Shown in pieces: positions 34,033 through 42,639 of a stretch of 64,000 nucleotides of DNA. Origin of the DNA: Devosia rhodophyticola (GTDB taxonomy: Bacteria > Pseudomonadota > Alphaproteobacteria > Rhizobiales > Devosiaceae); the NCBI RefSeq assembly GCF_028816475.1, contig NZ_CP118247.1:868001-932000 (forward strand). Direction: 5' to 3'. Made by a program: the position numbers and the translations under genes. The notes beneath the pieces were generated by a model. That model was not told where the DNA came from. It made no database searches and saw only the letters and a list, made by a program, of their open reading frames with translations. Every line of letters starts with the position of its first letter. The stretch's first letter is position 1.

Positions 34033-35066
34033 TTTGATCCCGAGGGGGTGGGCGCCTGGGGATCAATCAAGGATTTTGCCTTGAGGTCGGCCCAGAAAGC
34101 GGATGGGATTTGGGCTTGCAACGAAGCAATGTTCTGCGTCACTTCCTCTGGGCGCGCTGCGCCGGGAATGACAGCGGCAACCGCAGGGTGCGCCAGAACA
34201 AATTGCAGGGCGGCTGCGGGTAATCCGACAGAATGGTCGGCGCAAACGGCCTCGATATCGCGTACTTTTTGCTGAATGGCGGCCGGGGCATTGTCATAGC
34301 CGTATTTGGTATCGGCCCCCGAACCAGTCACCAGAATGCCCGAGGCGAAGGGCGCACCGATAATGACGCTGGTCTTGTTGTCGATACAGGTCTTGAGCCC
34401 GGCATAAAGGCTCGATTGATCGAGCAAGGTGTAGGGCATGGCCACGAGGGCAAAATCGAGCTGGACCTGTGAGGCCACTTTTTCCAGCGCTTCGCTGGTA
34501 TTTACGCCCATGCCATAGGCCTTGATGTCGCCCGCAGCTTTAAGCTCTTCAAGCGCCTTCATGCCGCTGGCAACCAGATCACGCTGGTGTGCAGCGAAGG
34601 CATCCGGGGCATGATAGGCAGCCTCCAGATCATGGATGACCAGCGCGTCGATAGTATCAATGGCCAGACGCTGCATGGCCTGCTCATAGGAGCGCATGAT
34701 GCCGTCATAGGAATAGTCGAACACGACCTCAAAATTCAGCCCGCCGACCCAGGGCGAGCGATCAAACTGAGCCGGATTGGCAGGTCGTTTGAGCGTGCGG
34801 CCAACCTTGGTGGTGAGCAAGAACTGATCGCGAGGCTGGGTGCGCAGAAAACCGCCAAGGCGGTGTTCGGACAGGCCACGTCCATACCAGGGGGCCGTAT
34901 CGAAATAACGGATGCCCGCATCCCAGGCAGATTGCAGGGTGGCGTGTGACCGACTCTCCTCGACCCTGGCATAGAGCTCGCCCAAATGGGCGGCACCAAA
35001 CCCGAAAACCGGCAATTCGAGTCCGGTTTCGCCGATCCTCCGGCGATCTGAAAGTCTTGGAGCCAT
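34029..35066 (-). CDS. Aldo/keto reductase, L-fucose/D-threo-aldose dehydrogenase type
   Basis: A 345-residue cytoplasmic oxidoreductase. GETGLELPVFGFGAAHLGE opens the barrel, then the catalytic region GIRYFDTAPWYGRGLSEHRLG with Asp and Tyr, then VGRTLKRP with the active lysine. The C-terminal cofactor region is PGAARPEEVTQNI. Relatives oxidise L-fucose, L-galactose or D-arabinose to the lactone. In this operon it could oxidise L-rhamnose or a related 6-deoxysugar before the lactonase on the other strand. I start it at ATG 35066, which leaves out twelve upstream residues with poor similarity. It is the promoter-proximal gene of the transporter operon, facing the palindrome at 35128-35157. Confidence 0.8.
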   Translation of the reverse strand: MAPRLSDRRRIGETGLELPVFGFGAAHLGELYARVEESRSHATLQSAWDAGIRYFDTAPWYGRGLSEHRLGGFLRTQPRDQFLLTTKVGRTLKRPANPAQFDRSPWVGGLNFEVVFDYSYDGIMRSYEQAMQRLAIDTIDALVIHDLEAAYHAPDAFAAHQRDLVASGMKALEELKAAGDIKAYGMGVNTSEALEKVASQVQLDFALVAMPYTLLDQSSLYAGLKTCIDNKTSVIIGAPFASGILVTGSGADTKYGYDNAPAAIQQKVRDIEAVCADHSVGLPAAALQFVLAHPAVAAVIPGAARPEEVTQNIASLQAQIPSAFWADLKAKSLIDPQAPTPSGSN

Positions 35067-35127
35067 CGCGCCACTCTCCCGTTGTTTTTCGCGCCGGTTC
35101 AATCCGCCGCTTTTTCCGCTGCATGTA

Positions 35128-35157
35128 ACTTGTCAGACAAAAATTAGTTTGACAAGT
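35128..35157. promoter_or_regulatory. Palindromic operator in the divergent rhamnose promoter
   Basis: An outer 8-bp inverted repeat, ACTTGTCA (35128-35135) and TGACAAGT (35150-35157), encloses an 11-bp palindrome TTGTC-A-GACAA (35130-35140). The inner site fits the short T-GT-AC-A palindromes bound by FadR-type GntR regulators, and a gene for such a regulator lies at 38230. The site is centred between the two divergent operons, so one regulator could control both. Identity of the binding protein is inferred. Confidence 0.6.
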
Positions 35158-35233
35158 GGCATTTGTCGCGCCAATCCTGAAGGCACAAACAACGATGATG
35201 CCGCTTGCGGTCTGTGAGGAGATTGATCTCGCC

Positions 35234-36121
35234 ATGACTATTTCCGGGACCTACCCGATGCTTTTTGCGTTTTTTGACGAAGCGAATAATTTGCGCCGCG
35301 ACACCATCACACGGCAAATTGACGCCGCGCTATCGGTTGGGTCGGCGGGCATTGCGGTTCTGGGATTGGGCACGGAAGTGGCCAAACTCAGCCGGGGTGA
35401 ACGCGAGCAACTGATCGATTGGACCATCAACGATGTTGGTGGTCGCGTGCCGGTTGCCGTAACCATCAGCGAAGGCAATGTGCCCGACATGATTGCGTCG
35501 GCAAAAGCTGCGCGCGCCGCGGGGGCCGCCTGGCTGATCCTGCAGCCGCCGCGCCCGCCGATTTCGGGCAGCCAACTGGTTGAATTTTTTGGCAAGGTCG
35601 CAGACGCAGTGGACTGCCCTATCGGCATTCAGAACGCGCCGGAATTTCTCGGCGTTGGGCTGACGGCCGCAGAGCTTGTGCAACTGAACAGGCAGCATCC
35701 CAATGTGGTGGTGGCCAAGGCCGAAAGCACGGCGTTGCAGGTTGGCGAGCTGATTGACGAATTGGCCGGGTGCATGAAGGTTTTCAACGGCCGCGCCGGG
35801 TTTGAACTGACCGACAATTATCGTGCTGGCGTCGATGGGATGATCCCCGGCGTTGAAACGATTGATCTGCAGGTGGGCGTGGAAAAGGCCATGCGGGCCG
35901 GGGACGAAGCCGAAGCCGACCGGCTTTACCGCCTGATGTTGCCCGCCGTCGGTTTTGCCATGCAGGGGCTGGGACAGTTTGTGCTTTACGGCAAGCTGAT
36001 CGCCGCGCTCCGGCTCGGGATCGAGCCCAGCAGTAATCGCCTTCCCTCAAATATTGCCAGCCGCCGAGGCATTGCCTGGGCGCAGCGCTATGCGGCCGAA
36101 CTTGGACCGCTACCTGTCTGA
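35234..36121 (+). CDS. DHDPS/NAL-family lyase or dehydratase
   Basis: A 295-residue TIM-barrel protein of the dihydrodipicolinate synthase/N-acetylneuraminate lyase family. The Schiff-base lysine is in NVVVAKAEST (about 163). The loop usually reading YN-x-P is here GIQNAPEFLG, so the conserved tyrosine is replaced by glutamine. That argues against a true DapA and towards a specialised sugar-acid enzyme, such as a keto-deoxy acid aldolase or dehydratase. I chose ATG 35234 (MTISGTYPMLFAFFD), with GAGGAGA upstream; the longer frame lacks family similarity. It is the first gene of the plus-strand catabolic operon. Cleavage of 2-keto-3-deoxy-L-rhamnonate to pyruvate and lactaldehyde is a plausible role. 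Confidence 0.75.
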   Translation: MTISGTYPMLFAFFDEANNLRRDTITRQIDAALSVGSAGIAVLGLGTEVAKLSRGEREQLIDWTINDVGGRVPVAVTISEGNVPDMIASAKAARAAGAAWLILQPPRPPISGSQLVEFFGKVADAVDCPIGIQNAPEFLGVGLTAAELVQLNRQHPNVVVAKAESTALQVGELIDELAGCMKVFNGRAGFELTDNYRAGVDGMIPGVETIDLQVGVEKAMRAGDEAEADRLYRLMLPAVGFAMQGLGQFVLYGKLIAALRLGIEPSSNRLPSNIASRRGIAWAQRYAAELGPLPV

Positions 36122-36133
36122 ATGGAGAGTTGA

Positions 36134-37309
36134 ATGCCTCGTATTACTGATGTTCGCACCACGATTTGGGAGTGGATTGGTCCTGTGGCACCGATGCCGC
36201 CGCATTTTTGCACGACGGCGGGCGATATCGTGTCCGACGTGACCGGTTCGATTGAAGGCTTTCGCTTTCTGGGCTGGCTCGTGGTCGAAATCGAATGCGA
36301 CGACGGAACCGTCGGGATTGGCAATGCAGCACTGGCCCCGCACGCGACCAAGGCCGCCATCGACACCTATCTCAAGCCGCTATTGATCGGAACCGACCCG
36401 ATGGACAGCGAATATTTGTGGCAATCCATGTATCGGCGTACCCTGCCCTTTGGACGCAAGGGGATCGGGATGACCGCCATCAGTGCGGTCGATCTGGCGA
36501 TCTGGGATGCCAAGGGCAAAATTCTCAACCAACCCGTGTTCAAGCTTTTGGGTGGCCGAACGAAATCCAAGATCCCGGTTTATGCCAGCCGCCTTTATAG
36601 CCAACCGCTCGACACGCTTTATAACGAAGCCAGGGCCTATGCCGATCAGGGCTTTTCGGCGGTCAAGCTACGGTTTGGTTGGGGGCCCAAGGATGGGTTG
36701 GCAGGGATCAACAAGAATCTCGATCTGGTCAAGACGGCCCGCGAGGCAGTTGGCCCTGATGTCGATTTGATGGCCGACTGCTACATGGGCTGGAACGTTG
36801 AATACGCCAAACGCATGTTGCGTCTGCTTGAGCCACATAATCTGCGCTGGGTGGAAGAGCCAGTAATTGCCGACGATCTGGCGGGTTATGCCGAACTCAA
36901 GGCGATGAATCTGGTGGGTATTTCGGGCGGAGAGCACGAATATACGTTGTACGGTTTCCGCCAGGCTATGGATTTGCGGGCCTTTGATATTGCCCAATTC
37001 GACGTCAATCGCGTCGGCGGGATCACAGCGGCCAAAAAGATTGCCGATCTATGTGAAGCCTATGATGTGGCCGTCATCCCCCATGCCGGGCAGATGCACA
37101 ATTATCACGTCTCGATGTCGTCCTATGGCGCGCCGATTTCAGAATATTTCCCCAAGGTGCCGGTGGAAGTGGGCAATGAATTGTTCTGGTACATTTTTGA
37201 CGGCGAGCCGGTGGCCGAAAATGGTTTCATCAATCTGGCCGACGACAAGCCCGGCTTCGGGCTGACGCTCAAGACACCTGATCCCGCCGAATTCAAACTG
37301 ACCCGCTAA
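36134..37309 (+). CDS. Enolase-superfamily sugar acid dehydratase (mandelate racemase subgroup)
   Basis: A 391-residue barrel enzyme. The capping domain is at 1-130 (FGRKGIGMTAISAVDLAIWD). The barrel has the catalytic K-x-R in GFSAVKLRFGWGP, metal ligands in LMADCYMGW, WVEEPV and SGGEHEYT, and the histidine base in IPHAGQMHNYH. This is the mandelate-racemase-type set used to dehydrate acid sugars. It differs from the L-rhamnonate dehydratase encoded 2 kb downstream, so the locus has two such enzymes. Its substrate may be a related aldonate such as L-lyxonate, L-mannonate or L-fuconate; this is open. It is 12 bases behind the DHDPS-family gene. Confidence 0.8.
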   Translation: MPRITDVRTTIWEWIGPVAPMPPHFCTTAGDIVSDVTGSIEGFRFLGWLVVEIECDDGTVGIGNAALAPHATKAAIDTYLKPLLIGTDPMDSEYLWQSMYRRTLPFGRKGIGMTAISAVDLAIWDAKGKILNQPVFKLLGGRTKSKIPVYASRLYSQPLDTLYNEARAYADQGFSAVKLRFGWGPKDGLAGINKNLDLVKTAREAVGPDVDLMADCYMGWNVEYAKRMLRLLEPHNLRWVEEPVIADDLAGYAELKAMNLVGISGGEHEYTLYGFRQAMDLRAFDIAQFDVNRVGGITAAKKIADLCEAYDVAVIPHAGQMHNYHVSMSSYGAPISEYFPKVPVEVGNELFWYIFDGEPVAENGFINLADDKPGFGLTLKTPDPAEFKLTR

Positions 37310-37320
37310 GGAGCAGACGG

Positions 37321-38196
37321 ATGCCCAATTTTCCGATCATCGACACCCATTTGCATATCTGGGATTTCGACCGGCTGAACTATTCCCTGTTCAAGGGGCA
37401 TCCGCTTTTCGGCAAGTCCTACCAGATCGAGGACTATCAGCGCGACTGTGGTCAGCTTGATGTCGAGGCCATGGTGTTTCTGGAATGTTATGCGGATTTT
37501 GACGCCAAATCCGGCCAGTATATCGAGGAGATTGAGTTCGTCGAGGATTCGGCCAAGCGCGATCCGCGGATCAAGGCCATTGTGCCGATGGCACCGCTGG
37601 AGTGGGGCGATCGGGTCGAGCCGATGCTGGCGCAAATGCACGCCGAACATCCCACGGTCAAAGGCATTCGCCGCATTGTCGAATTTGATGAAGACCCAAG
37701 GGCGCTGACGCTTTCGGACGACTTCATCAAGGGCGTCAAGCTTTTGGAAAAATTCGACTATCACTTCGAGATCAATGTCAATCACACCCAGATGGACATT
37801 GTGCGCGAGTTCGTCAAACTCGTACCCAATGTTCGGCTGATCCTTGACCATTGTGGCAAACCAGGGATTGCCGAAGGGGCTATCGCCCAATATCGCGACG
37901 ACCTCAAGGCGCTTAGCGCGCATGAAAACCTGGTGATCAAATTGTCCGATCTACCGGTGGAAGCGGATCACCAGCACTGGACCGAGGCCGACCTTGCCCC
38001 CTATATCGACGCCACGGTGGAGCATTTCGGCTTTGACAGAATGATCTATGCCGGGGACTACCCGATCTGTTTACAGGCCACGACCCTGCCGCAATGGGTC
38101 GAGGTGCTGGATCGGGCCTTTGCCGGGGTATCAGAAGACGACTTGCGCAAGTTCTACCGCAACAATGCCAACCAATTTTACCGCCTCGGTCTATGA
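37321..38196 (+). CDS. Amidohydrolase-family sugar lactonase (L-rhamnono-1,4-lactonase candidate)
   Basis: A 291-residue TIM-barrel hydrolase of the COG3618 type. The metal-binding HxH is in IIDTHLHIWDFDRL (about 9-13). FEINVNHTQ, LILDHCGKPGI and the late aspartate in MIYAGDYPICL complete the usual set. Members of this group open lactones such as L-rhamnono-, L-fucono- and galactono-lactone. In this operon it would convert L-rhamnono-1,4-lactone to L-rhamnonate before dehydration. It follows the first dehydratase by 11 bases and precedes the GntR regulator. Substrate assignment is by context. Confidence 0.8.
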   Translation: MPNFPIIDTHLHIWDFDRLNYSLFKGHPLFGKSYQIEDYQRDCGQLDVEAMVFLECYADFDAKSGQYIEEIEFVEDSAKRDPRIKAIVPMAPLEWGDRVEPMLAQMHAEHPTVKGIRRIVEFDEDPRALTLSDDFIKGVKLLEKFDYHFEINVNHTQMDIVREFVKLVPNVRLILDHCGKPGIAEGAIAQYRDDLKALSAHENLVIKLSDLPVEADHQHWTEADLAPYIDATVEHFGFDRMIYAGDYPICLQATTLPQWVEVLDRAFAGVSEDDLRKFYRNNANQFYRLGL

Positions 38197-38229
38197 GAGG
38201 CGGCAAATGGCCTGCTGGATGAATGAGAT

Positions 38230-39003
38230 ATGACCAAGTTTGATGACGACTTTGCGCTGCTGGTGAATGCCAGCAAATCGGCACCCGCCGCACCCAAGGA
38301 CTTTGGTGGCGGGGCGCTGGAGCGACAGTCGATTTCAGAACAGGTCGCCAACCGGATCATGGCCATGATCAAATCGGGCAATCTGAAATCAGGCGATCGC
38401 CTGCCGACCGAAGCGCAAATGGGCATTGCCTTCGCCATATCGAGGCCACCCTTGCGAGAAGCATTGAAGGCGCTGGTGCTGATGGGGGTTCTGGAGAGCC
38501 GTCAAGGCGGGCGCTATACCGTCACTGACCTTTCACCAAGCCGGTTGATCGCGCCGTTCAATGTCATGTTGTCGGTCGCAGACTATGATGTGGACGAGCA
38601 TTTTGAAGCGCGCGCGGTTGTCGACCTTGAACTGGTGCGCCTTTGCGCCGAGCGGGCGACCCCCGAAGTGCGCAACCGGATATTGCGACTGGCGCGGGAC
38701 GGCAGGGCCTTTCATCACGATCCGGTTGCCTTCCGGCTGATGGATATTGAGTTTCACCAAAGCATCAACAAGGGCGCCCGCAACGGATTGTTGAGCGCGC
38801 TGGCGCAGGGACTTTACGACGTGGCGCTGGATGTGCGGCGCGAGGCGAGCACTGTGCCCGGGGTCATCGAGAAATCGGTGGAACAGCATTGCGCGGTCGC
38901 CGACGCCATTATGGCAGGCAACAGCGCGGCCGCTGTTGAAGCCTATCGGATCCATCTCGAGCATGTCCGCGACACGACCAAGCAGTCCATGGGCCATAAA
39001 TAA
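38230..39003 (+). CDS. FadR-type GntR transcriptional regulator
   Basis: A 257-residue DNA-binding protein. An unusual leader (about 30 residues) precedes the winged helix-turn-helix at about 33-100: ISEQVANRIMAMIKSG, GDRLPTEAQMGIAFAISRPPLREALKAL and the wing GVLESRQGGRYTV. Residues 120-250 form the helical FCD effector domain, with metal-binding-type histidines in DIEFHQSI and EQHCAV. FCD regulators typically respond to sugar acids or their lactones. It is in the middle of the rhamnose operon, so it probably autoregulates and acts at the palindrome at 35128-35157. Effector identity unknown. Confidence 0.87.
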   Translation: MTKFDDDFALLVNASKSAPAAPKDFGGGALERQSISEQVANRIMAMIKSGNLKSGDRLPTEAQMGIAFAISRPPLREALKALVLMGVLESRQGGRYTVTDLSPSRLIAPFNVMLSVADYDVDEHFEARAVVDLELVRLCAERATPEVRNRILRLARDGRAFHHDPVAFRLMDIEFHQSINKGARNGLLSALAQGLYDVALDVRREASTVPGVIEKSVEQHCAVADAIMAGNSAAAVEAYRIHLEHVRDTTKQSMGHK

Positions 39004-39016
39004 CGGGAGACAGACA

Positions 39017-39334
39017 ATGTCTGAACGCATCGCCTTTCGCATGAACCTTAATCCGGGTCAGGCGGCAGAATATGAGAAGCGCCATGATGCGGTGTTTCCT
39101 GAACTGGCCAAAGCGCTCAAGGATGCCGGGGTTTCGGACTATACCATCTGGCACGATCCCGAGACCAACCATCTGTTCGCGATCTTGACGCGCACCAACG
39201 ATCATACCATGGACGCGCTGCCCGACACCGAAATTTGCCAGCGATGGTGGAAATTCATGGCTGATGTCATGGAAACCGACGCCAACAATGTTCCAACGCA
39301 GGTGCCGCTCAAGCGCGTCTTCCTGTTGCCATGA
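39017..39334 (+). CDS. rhaM: L-rhamnose mutarotase
   Basis: A 105-residue ferredoxin-like enzyme that interconverts alpha and beta anomers of L-rhamnose. MSERIAFRMNLNPGQAAEYEKRHD holds the conserved histidine, and YTIWHDPETNHLFAIL and ICQRWWKFMADVMETD with paired tryptophans match the family end to end. The start is ATG 39017 with GGGAGA upstream. Its stop overlaps the ATG of the L-rhamnonate dehydratase gene. This is the most specific marker that the locus handles L-rhamnose. Confidence 0.93.
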   Translation: MSERIAFRMNLNPGQAAEYEKRHDAVFPELAKALKDAGVSDYTIWHDPETNHLFAILTRTNDHTMDALPDTEICQRWWKFMADVMETDANNVPTQVPLKRVFLLP

Positions 39335-40515
39335 GCACTGCATTTCGCATCAAGGATTTGCGGGTTTTTCTGGTCGATAAATCGAGCAAGGGCGGGGACT
39401 ATTTCAACCAGGGCGGAGCCGAACATTGGCTGGTTGATAGTCTGATCGCCACACCAATGTCGGGATATGGCCAATATCGCGAGCGGCGCTCGTCCTGGGG
39501 CATTGATGTGCTGGGGTCGCTCGTGGTTGAAATCGAGACCGATGATGGTGTCGTTGGGGTCGCTACCGGATCGGGTGGCGCACCTGCGGCGTGGCTGATC
39601 AAGCATCATTTTGCCCGGTTTCTGATCGGGCAGGATGCCCGCAATATCAATCAGATCTGGGATCAACTTTATCGCTCGTCACTGCCCTACGGGCGCAAGG
39701 GCTTGCCGATCATGGCGATCAGCGCGGTTGACCTGGCGCTGTGGGATCTCAATGGCAAGGTGCGCAGCGAGCCGGTTTACAATCTCATCGGCGGGCTGAG
39801 CCGGTCCGAGATATCATTTTATTGCACCGGACCAGCGCCTGATGCGGTCAAGGCGATGGGGTTCTGGGGCGCCAAGGTGCCTTTGCCCCACAGCCATTTT
39901 GACGGCAGGGCGGGGCTGGAAAAAAACGTGGCGTTTCTCCGCGCCCATCGCGACAGCGTCGGCCCGGATTTTCCGCTGATGGTTGATTGCTATATGTCGT
40001 TGACCGTGCCCTATGCCATCGAACTGGCCGAGGCGTGTAAGCCTCTCAATATCCACTGGTGGGAGGAAGTTCTGTCGCCCGAGGATGTTGAAGGGTTTCG
40101 ACAACTCAAGCAGGCGCATCCGACGCTGAAATGGACAACCGGGGAGCATGAATACACAAGATTCGGCTTTCGGCGGCTAATCGAGGAGCGCACCATTGAT
40201 ATATTGCAGCCCGATGTCATGTGGGTTGGCGGGCTCACCGAGCTGCTGCGGATCGCGGCGCAGGCCTCGGCTTACGAAATTCCGGTTATCCCGCATGGCA
40301 GCGGGCCCTATTCCTACCAATTCATCGCGAGCCAAACCGATCTGGCGTTTTGCGAATATGTGGCGGCCAGCCCAGACGGCCGCTCCATTCGGCCGATTTT
40401 TGGGGAACTGTTCGAGGGTGAGGCCCTGCCCGTTAATGGCAAGCTAATACTGGGTGATGCGCCCGGTTTTGGTATGGTATTGGCGGACCGCAGCGCGCTG
40501 GTCGCCGCGGGCTAG
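39331..40515 (+). CDS. rhmD: L-rhamnonate dehydratase
   Basis: A 394-residue enolase-superfamily enzyme that dehydrates L-rhamnonate to 2-keto-3-deoxy-L-rhamnonate. The signature start GGDYFNQGGAEHWLVDSLIATPMS with QYRERRSSWGIDVLGSLVVEIE closely follows E. coli RhmD. Metal ligands lie in LMVDCYMS, WWEEVL and TTGEHEYT, and the base histidine in VIPHGSGPYSY. C-terminal SPDGRSIRPIFGELFEGEALPVNG is also characteristic. Its ATG overlaps the rhaM stop. With no rhamnose isomerase, kinase or rhamnulose-phosphate aldolase in view, the pathway is the oxidative, non-phosphorylated one. Confidence 0.9.
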   Translation: MSTAFRIKDLRVFLVDKSSKGGDYFNQGGAEHWLVDSLIATPMSGYGQYRERRSSWGIDVLGSLVVEIETDDGVVGVATGSGGAPAAWLIKHHFARFLIGQDARNINQIWDQLYRSSLPYGRKGLPIMAISAVDLALWDLNGKVRSEPVYNLIGGLSRSEISFYCTGPAPDAVKAMGFWGAKVPLPHSHFDGRAGLEKNVAFLRAHRDSVGPDFPLMVDCYMSLTVPYAIELAEACKPLNIHWWEEVLSPEDVEGFRQLKQAHPTLKWTTGEHEYTRFGFRRLIEERTIDILQPDVMWVGGLTELLRIAAQASAYEIPVIPHGSGPYSYQFIASQTDLAFCEYVAASPDGRSIRPIFGELFEGEALPVNGKLILGDAPGFGMVLADRSALVAAG

Positions 40516-40771
40516 CACGCTGCCTCGGTGCCTCGGTGTCGGCTATATTTCTGGCGACGCCAATCTTACCAGTGCTGTTCTGCGGTGTTGAACTGCGACC
40601 TCAATTCCCGACGCGGGGCTGATCATGGGGCGTTTTGGATGGCCGTTCGGTCAGGCGTTTGTTCAACGGAAACTGGTGCCACGTCCCTTATGTCTGATAA
40701 TCTGGTCCGGCGGCCCTGCCGTGCCTATATATGTTGTGACCAATCAGCGTGTTGACTGCCCGGAGACCGAA

Positions 40772-41551
40772 ATGTCCATGACCAAACTTCACATTCCCGA
40801 CCTTGATGGCAAAGCCGTGCTGATTACTGGCGCGTCTACCGGCATTGGGGCCGCATTGGCAAAAGCATTTGGCGCCCAGGGCGCGCTCGTCGGCCTGCAC
40901 TACAATGCCAGCGTTTCCGCGGCAGAAGCCGTTGCCGAAACCATCCGGGGCGATGGGGGAACCGTGGCTTTGATTCAAGCAGACGCATCCAAAGCCGGGG
41001 AGATGGCGCGGGCGGTCGAGGAGACGGCGAAAAGTTTTGGTCGTCTGGACGGGCTGATCAATAATGCGGGCGGCATGGTGGCGCGGCAACCCTACGCGGA
41101 ATGGACCGACGAAACCTATGACGCGATCATGGATTTGAACGCACGCTCGGTCCTCTCGGCCAGCCGCGCGGCTATTGCCCACCTCAAGGCCAATGGCGGC
41201 TTCATCATCAACACAACTTCGATTGCGGGACGGAACGGGGCGAGCGGCGGCGCCGGGCTTTATGGCTCGTCCAAGGCGTTTATCGGCAATGTGACGCGTG
41301 GCATGGCCAAGGAACTGATCCCGTTCGGCATTCGCGTCAATGCAGTGGCGCCCGGCGTCATTGATACCCCGTTTCAGGAGCGATATTCGACGCGGGCGCA
41401 GTTGGATACGCTGCTCTCCACCATTCCACAGGGCCGGCTGGGCGTTGCCGAGGACTGTGTCGGTGCCTATCTGTTCCTGGCCTCTGGCGTGCTGTCCGGC
41501 TACATGATCGGTCAGACAATCGAGGTCAATGGCGGCCAGCTCATGCCGTAG
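40772..41551 (+). CDS. SDR-family dehydrogenase, rhamnose locus
   Basis: A 259-residue NAD(P)-dependent oxidoreductase. The Rossmann motif is VLITGASTGIGAALAKAFG, followed by LINNAGGM, NTTSIAG and GLYGSSKAFIGNV with the YxxxK pair, and the C-terminus GQTIEVNGGQLMP. It probably oxidises L-rhamnose to the lactone or a downstream keto-deoxy acid. I start it at ATG 40772 (MSMTKLHIPDLDGK); the longer upstream frame has no family similarity. A gap of 256 bases separates it from rhmD and shows only a short tandem GCCTCGGT (about 40521-40536), so it may have its own promoter. Exact substrate unknown. Confidence 0.83.
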   Translation: MSMTKLHIPDLDGKAVLITGASTGIGAALAKAFGAQGALVGLHYNASVSAAEAVAETIRGDGGTVALIQADASKAGEMARAVEETAKSFGRLDGLINNAGGMVARQPYAEWTDETYDAIMDLNARSVLSASRAAIAHLKANGGFIINTTSIAGRNGASGGAGLYGSSKAFIGNVTRGMAKELIPFGIRVNAVAPGVIDTPFQERYSTRAQLDTLLSTIPQGRLGVAEDCVGAYLFLASGVLSGYMIGQTIEVNGGQLMP

Positions 41552-41665
41552 GGTGATATTCGCACCGTAACTACATCGAATGGGGAACCAGTTCATTATT
41601 GCCGCAGTTGGTCATCAGGCGCACGATGGTGTGTGCACAGAAACCTTGCAACAAGGAGACTTCTG

Positions 41666-41926
41666 ATGGCCGAGACACCCGGCGTGACGCCGCCCAGGCA
41701 AAAACCGACGCAGAAAATGGCGGATCAGGTGATTGCCGAATCTGAACCGGTGGCGGCGCGGGCCAATACCCCGACCAATTGGTGGCGGGCGGGCCTGATC
41801 GGCCTGGCTATTGTCATTGCCGTGCTGTTGGCGCTGCAATTGCTTATGGGCGCGCCGGGCACAGATGTTCAACCCGGAACGCCAACGGCCGAACCGGTCG
41901 TTGAAACCCCTGCCTCCAACCCATGA
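41666..41926 (+). CDS. Small single-pass membrane protein
   Basis: An 86-residue protein. A proline- and lysine-rich cytoplasmic head (ETPGVTPPRQKPTQK) precedes one transmembrane helix (AGLIGLAIVIAVLLALQLLM, about 47-66) and a proline/threonine/valine-rich periplasmic tail. AAGGAG lies 8 bases before ATG 41666. No family is recognised. A bidirectional terminator follows at once, shared with the convergent OmpA-like gene. Its role is unknown; the tail composition suggests cell-envelope contact. Confidence 0.65.
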   Translation: MAETPGVTPPRQKPTQKMADQVIAESEPVAARANTPTNWWRAGLIGLAIVIAVLLALQLLMGAPGTDVQPGTPTAEPVVETPASNP

Positions 41927-41928
41927 AA

Positions 41929-41952
41929 AAGCGCGGCCCGTGAGCCGCGCTT
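41929..41952. terminator. Bidirectional terminator
   Basis: A 9-bp perfect stem AAGCGCGGC/GCCGCGCTT with a 6-base loop, lying directly after the stop of the small membrane protein and 21 bases before the stop of the convergent OmpA-like gene. U-runs are short. Confidence 0.75.
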
Positions 41953-41973
41953 GATGGCGTTGTCTGGCAGATA

Positions 41974-42639
41974 TCAGCCCTGGATCGGGGACAGCCGGAT
42001 TTCGACGCGACGGTTCTGAGCGCGGCCCGATTCGGTAGCGTTGGACGCGATCGGGGCCGATTCACCCTTGCCCTGAATGAAGAACCGCTGCTGGTTGATG
42101 CCCTGATTGGCCAGGATCGTGGCAACCGATACAGCGCGCCGCTGCGACAGATCCAGATTGTACTGGTCGTTGCCAGTCGAATCAGTATGGCCATAAACAT
42201 CGACGATGGTCTTGTCGTATTTCTTGAGCACCAACGCGACCGAAACCAGGGTCTGGTTGAACTGGGGCTGGACCGAAGCCTGATCGGTGGCGAAGGTAAT
42301 GTTGGATGGCATGTTGAGGACAATCTGCTCGCCAACACGGGTTACCGAAACGCCGGTGCCCTGTAGCTGGGCGCGCAGCTCGGCCTCCTGCTGATCCATA
42401 TAATTGCCGATGGCAGCGCCGGTCAGCCCGCCAACCCCGGCACCGATCAAAGCGCCGATTCGGGGATCGCCGCCAACTGCGGCGCCGATCAGAGCGCCAC
42501 CCAAGGCACCGCCGCCCGCCCCAATCAAAGCACCACCACTGGTTTTGCTGATCTCGGATTGGCCGGTATAGGGATTTGTGGTGGTACAGGCGCTCAGGGC
42601 CAATACAGCGAAGCTGGCGACGATAATCTTCGACTTCAT
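41974..42639 (-). CDS. OmpA-family lipoprotein with glycine-zipper region
   Basis: A 221-residue outer-membrane lipoprotein. The signal sequence ends in lipobox LSAC at about residue 18. Residues about 34-85 are a glycine-zipper (GGALIGAGGGALGGALIGAA and repeats), as in the SlyB/Rcs-type family. Residues about 110-221 are an OmpA C-terminal domain that binds peptidoglycan, with ITFATDQASVQPQF, DVYGHTDSTGNDQYN, LSQRRAVSVATIL and GRAQNRRVEI. The layout resembles YiaD-like proteins. It forms its own unit, convergent with the small membrane protein, and probably anchors the outer membrane to the wall. Confidence 0.9.
   Translation of the reverse strand: MKSKIIVASFAVLALSACTTTNPYTGQSEISKTSGGALIGAGGGALGGALIGAAVGGDPRIGALIGAGVGGLTGAAIGNYMDQQEAELRAQLQGTGVSVTRVGEQIVLNMPSNITFATDQASVQPQFNQTLVSVALVLKKYDKTIVDVYGHTDSTGNDQYNLDLSQRRAVSVATILANQGINQQRFFIQGKGESAPIASNATESGRAQNRRVEIRLSPIQG

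Noticed and set aside
40688..41596. 302-codon minus-strand frame over the SDR gene
   Set aside because: Histidine/arginine-rich mirror frame with no domain; the SDR on the other strand has all motifs.
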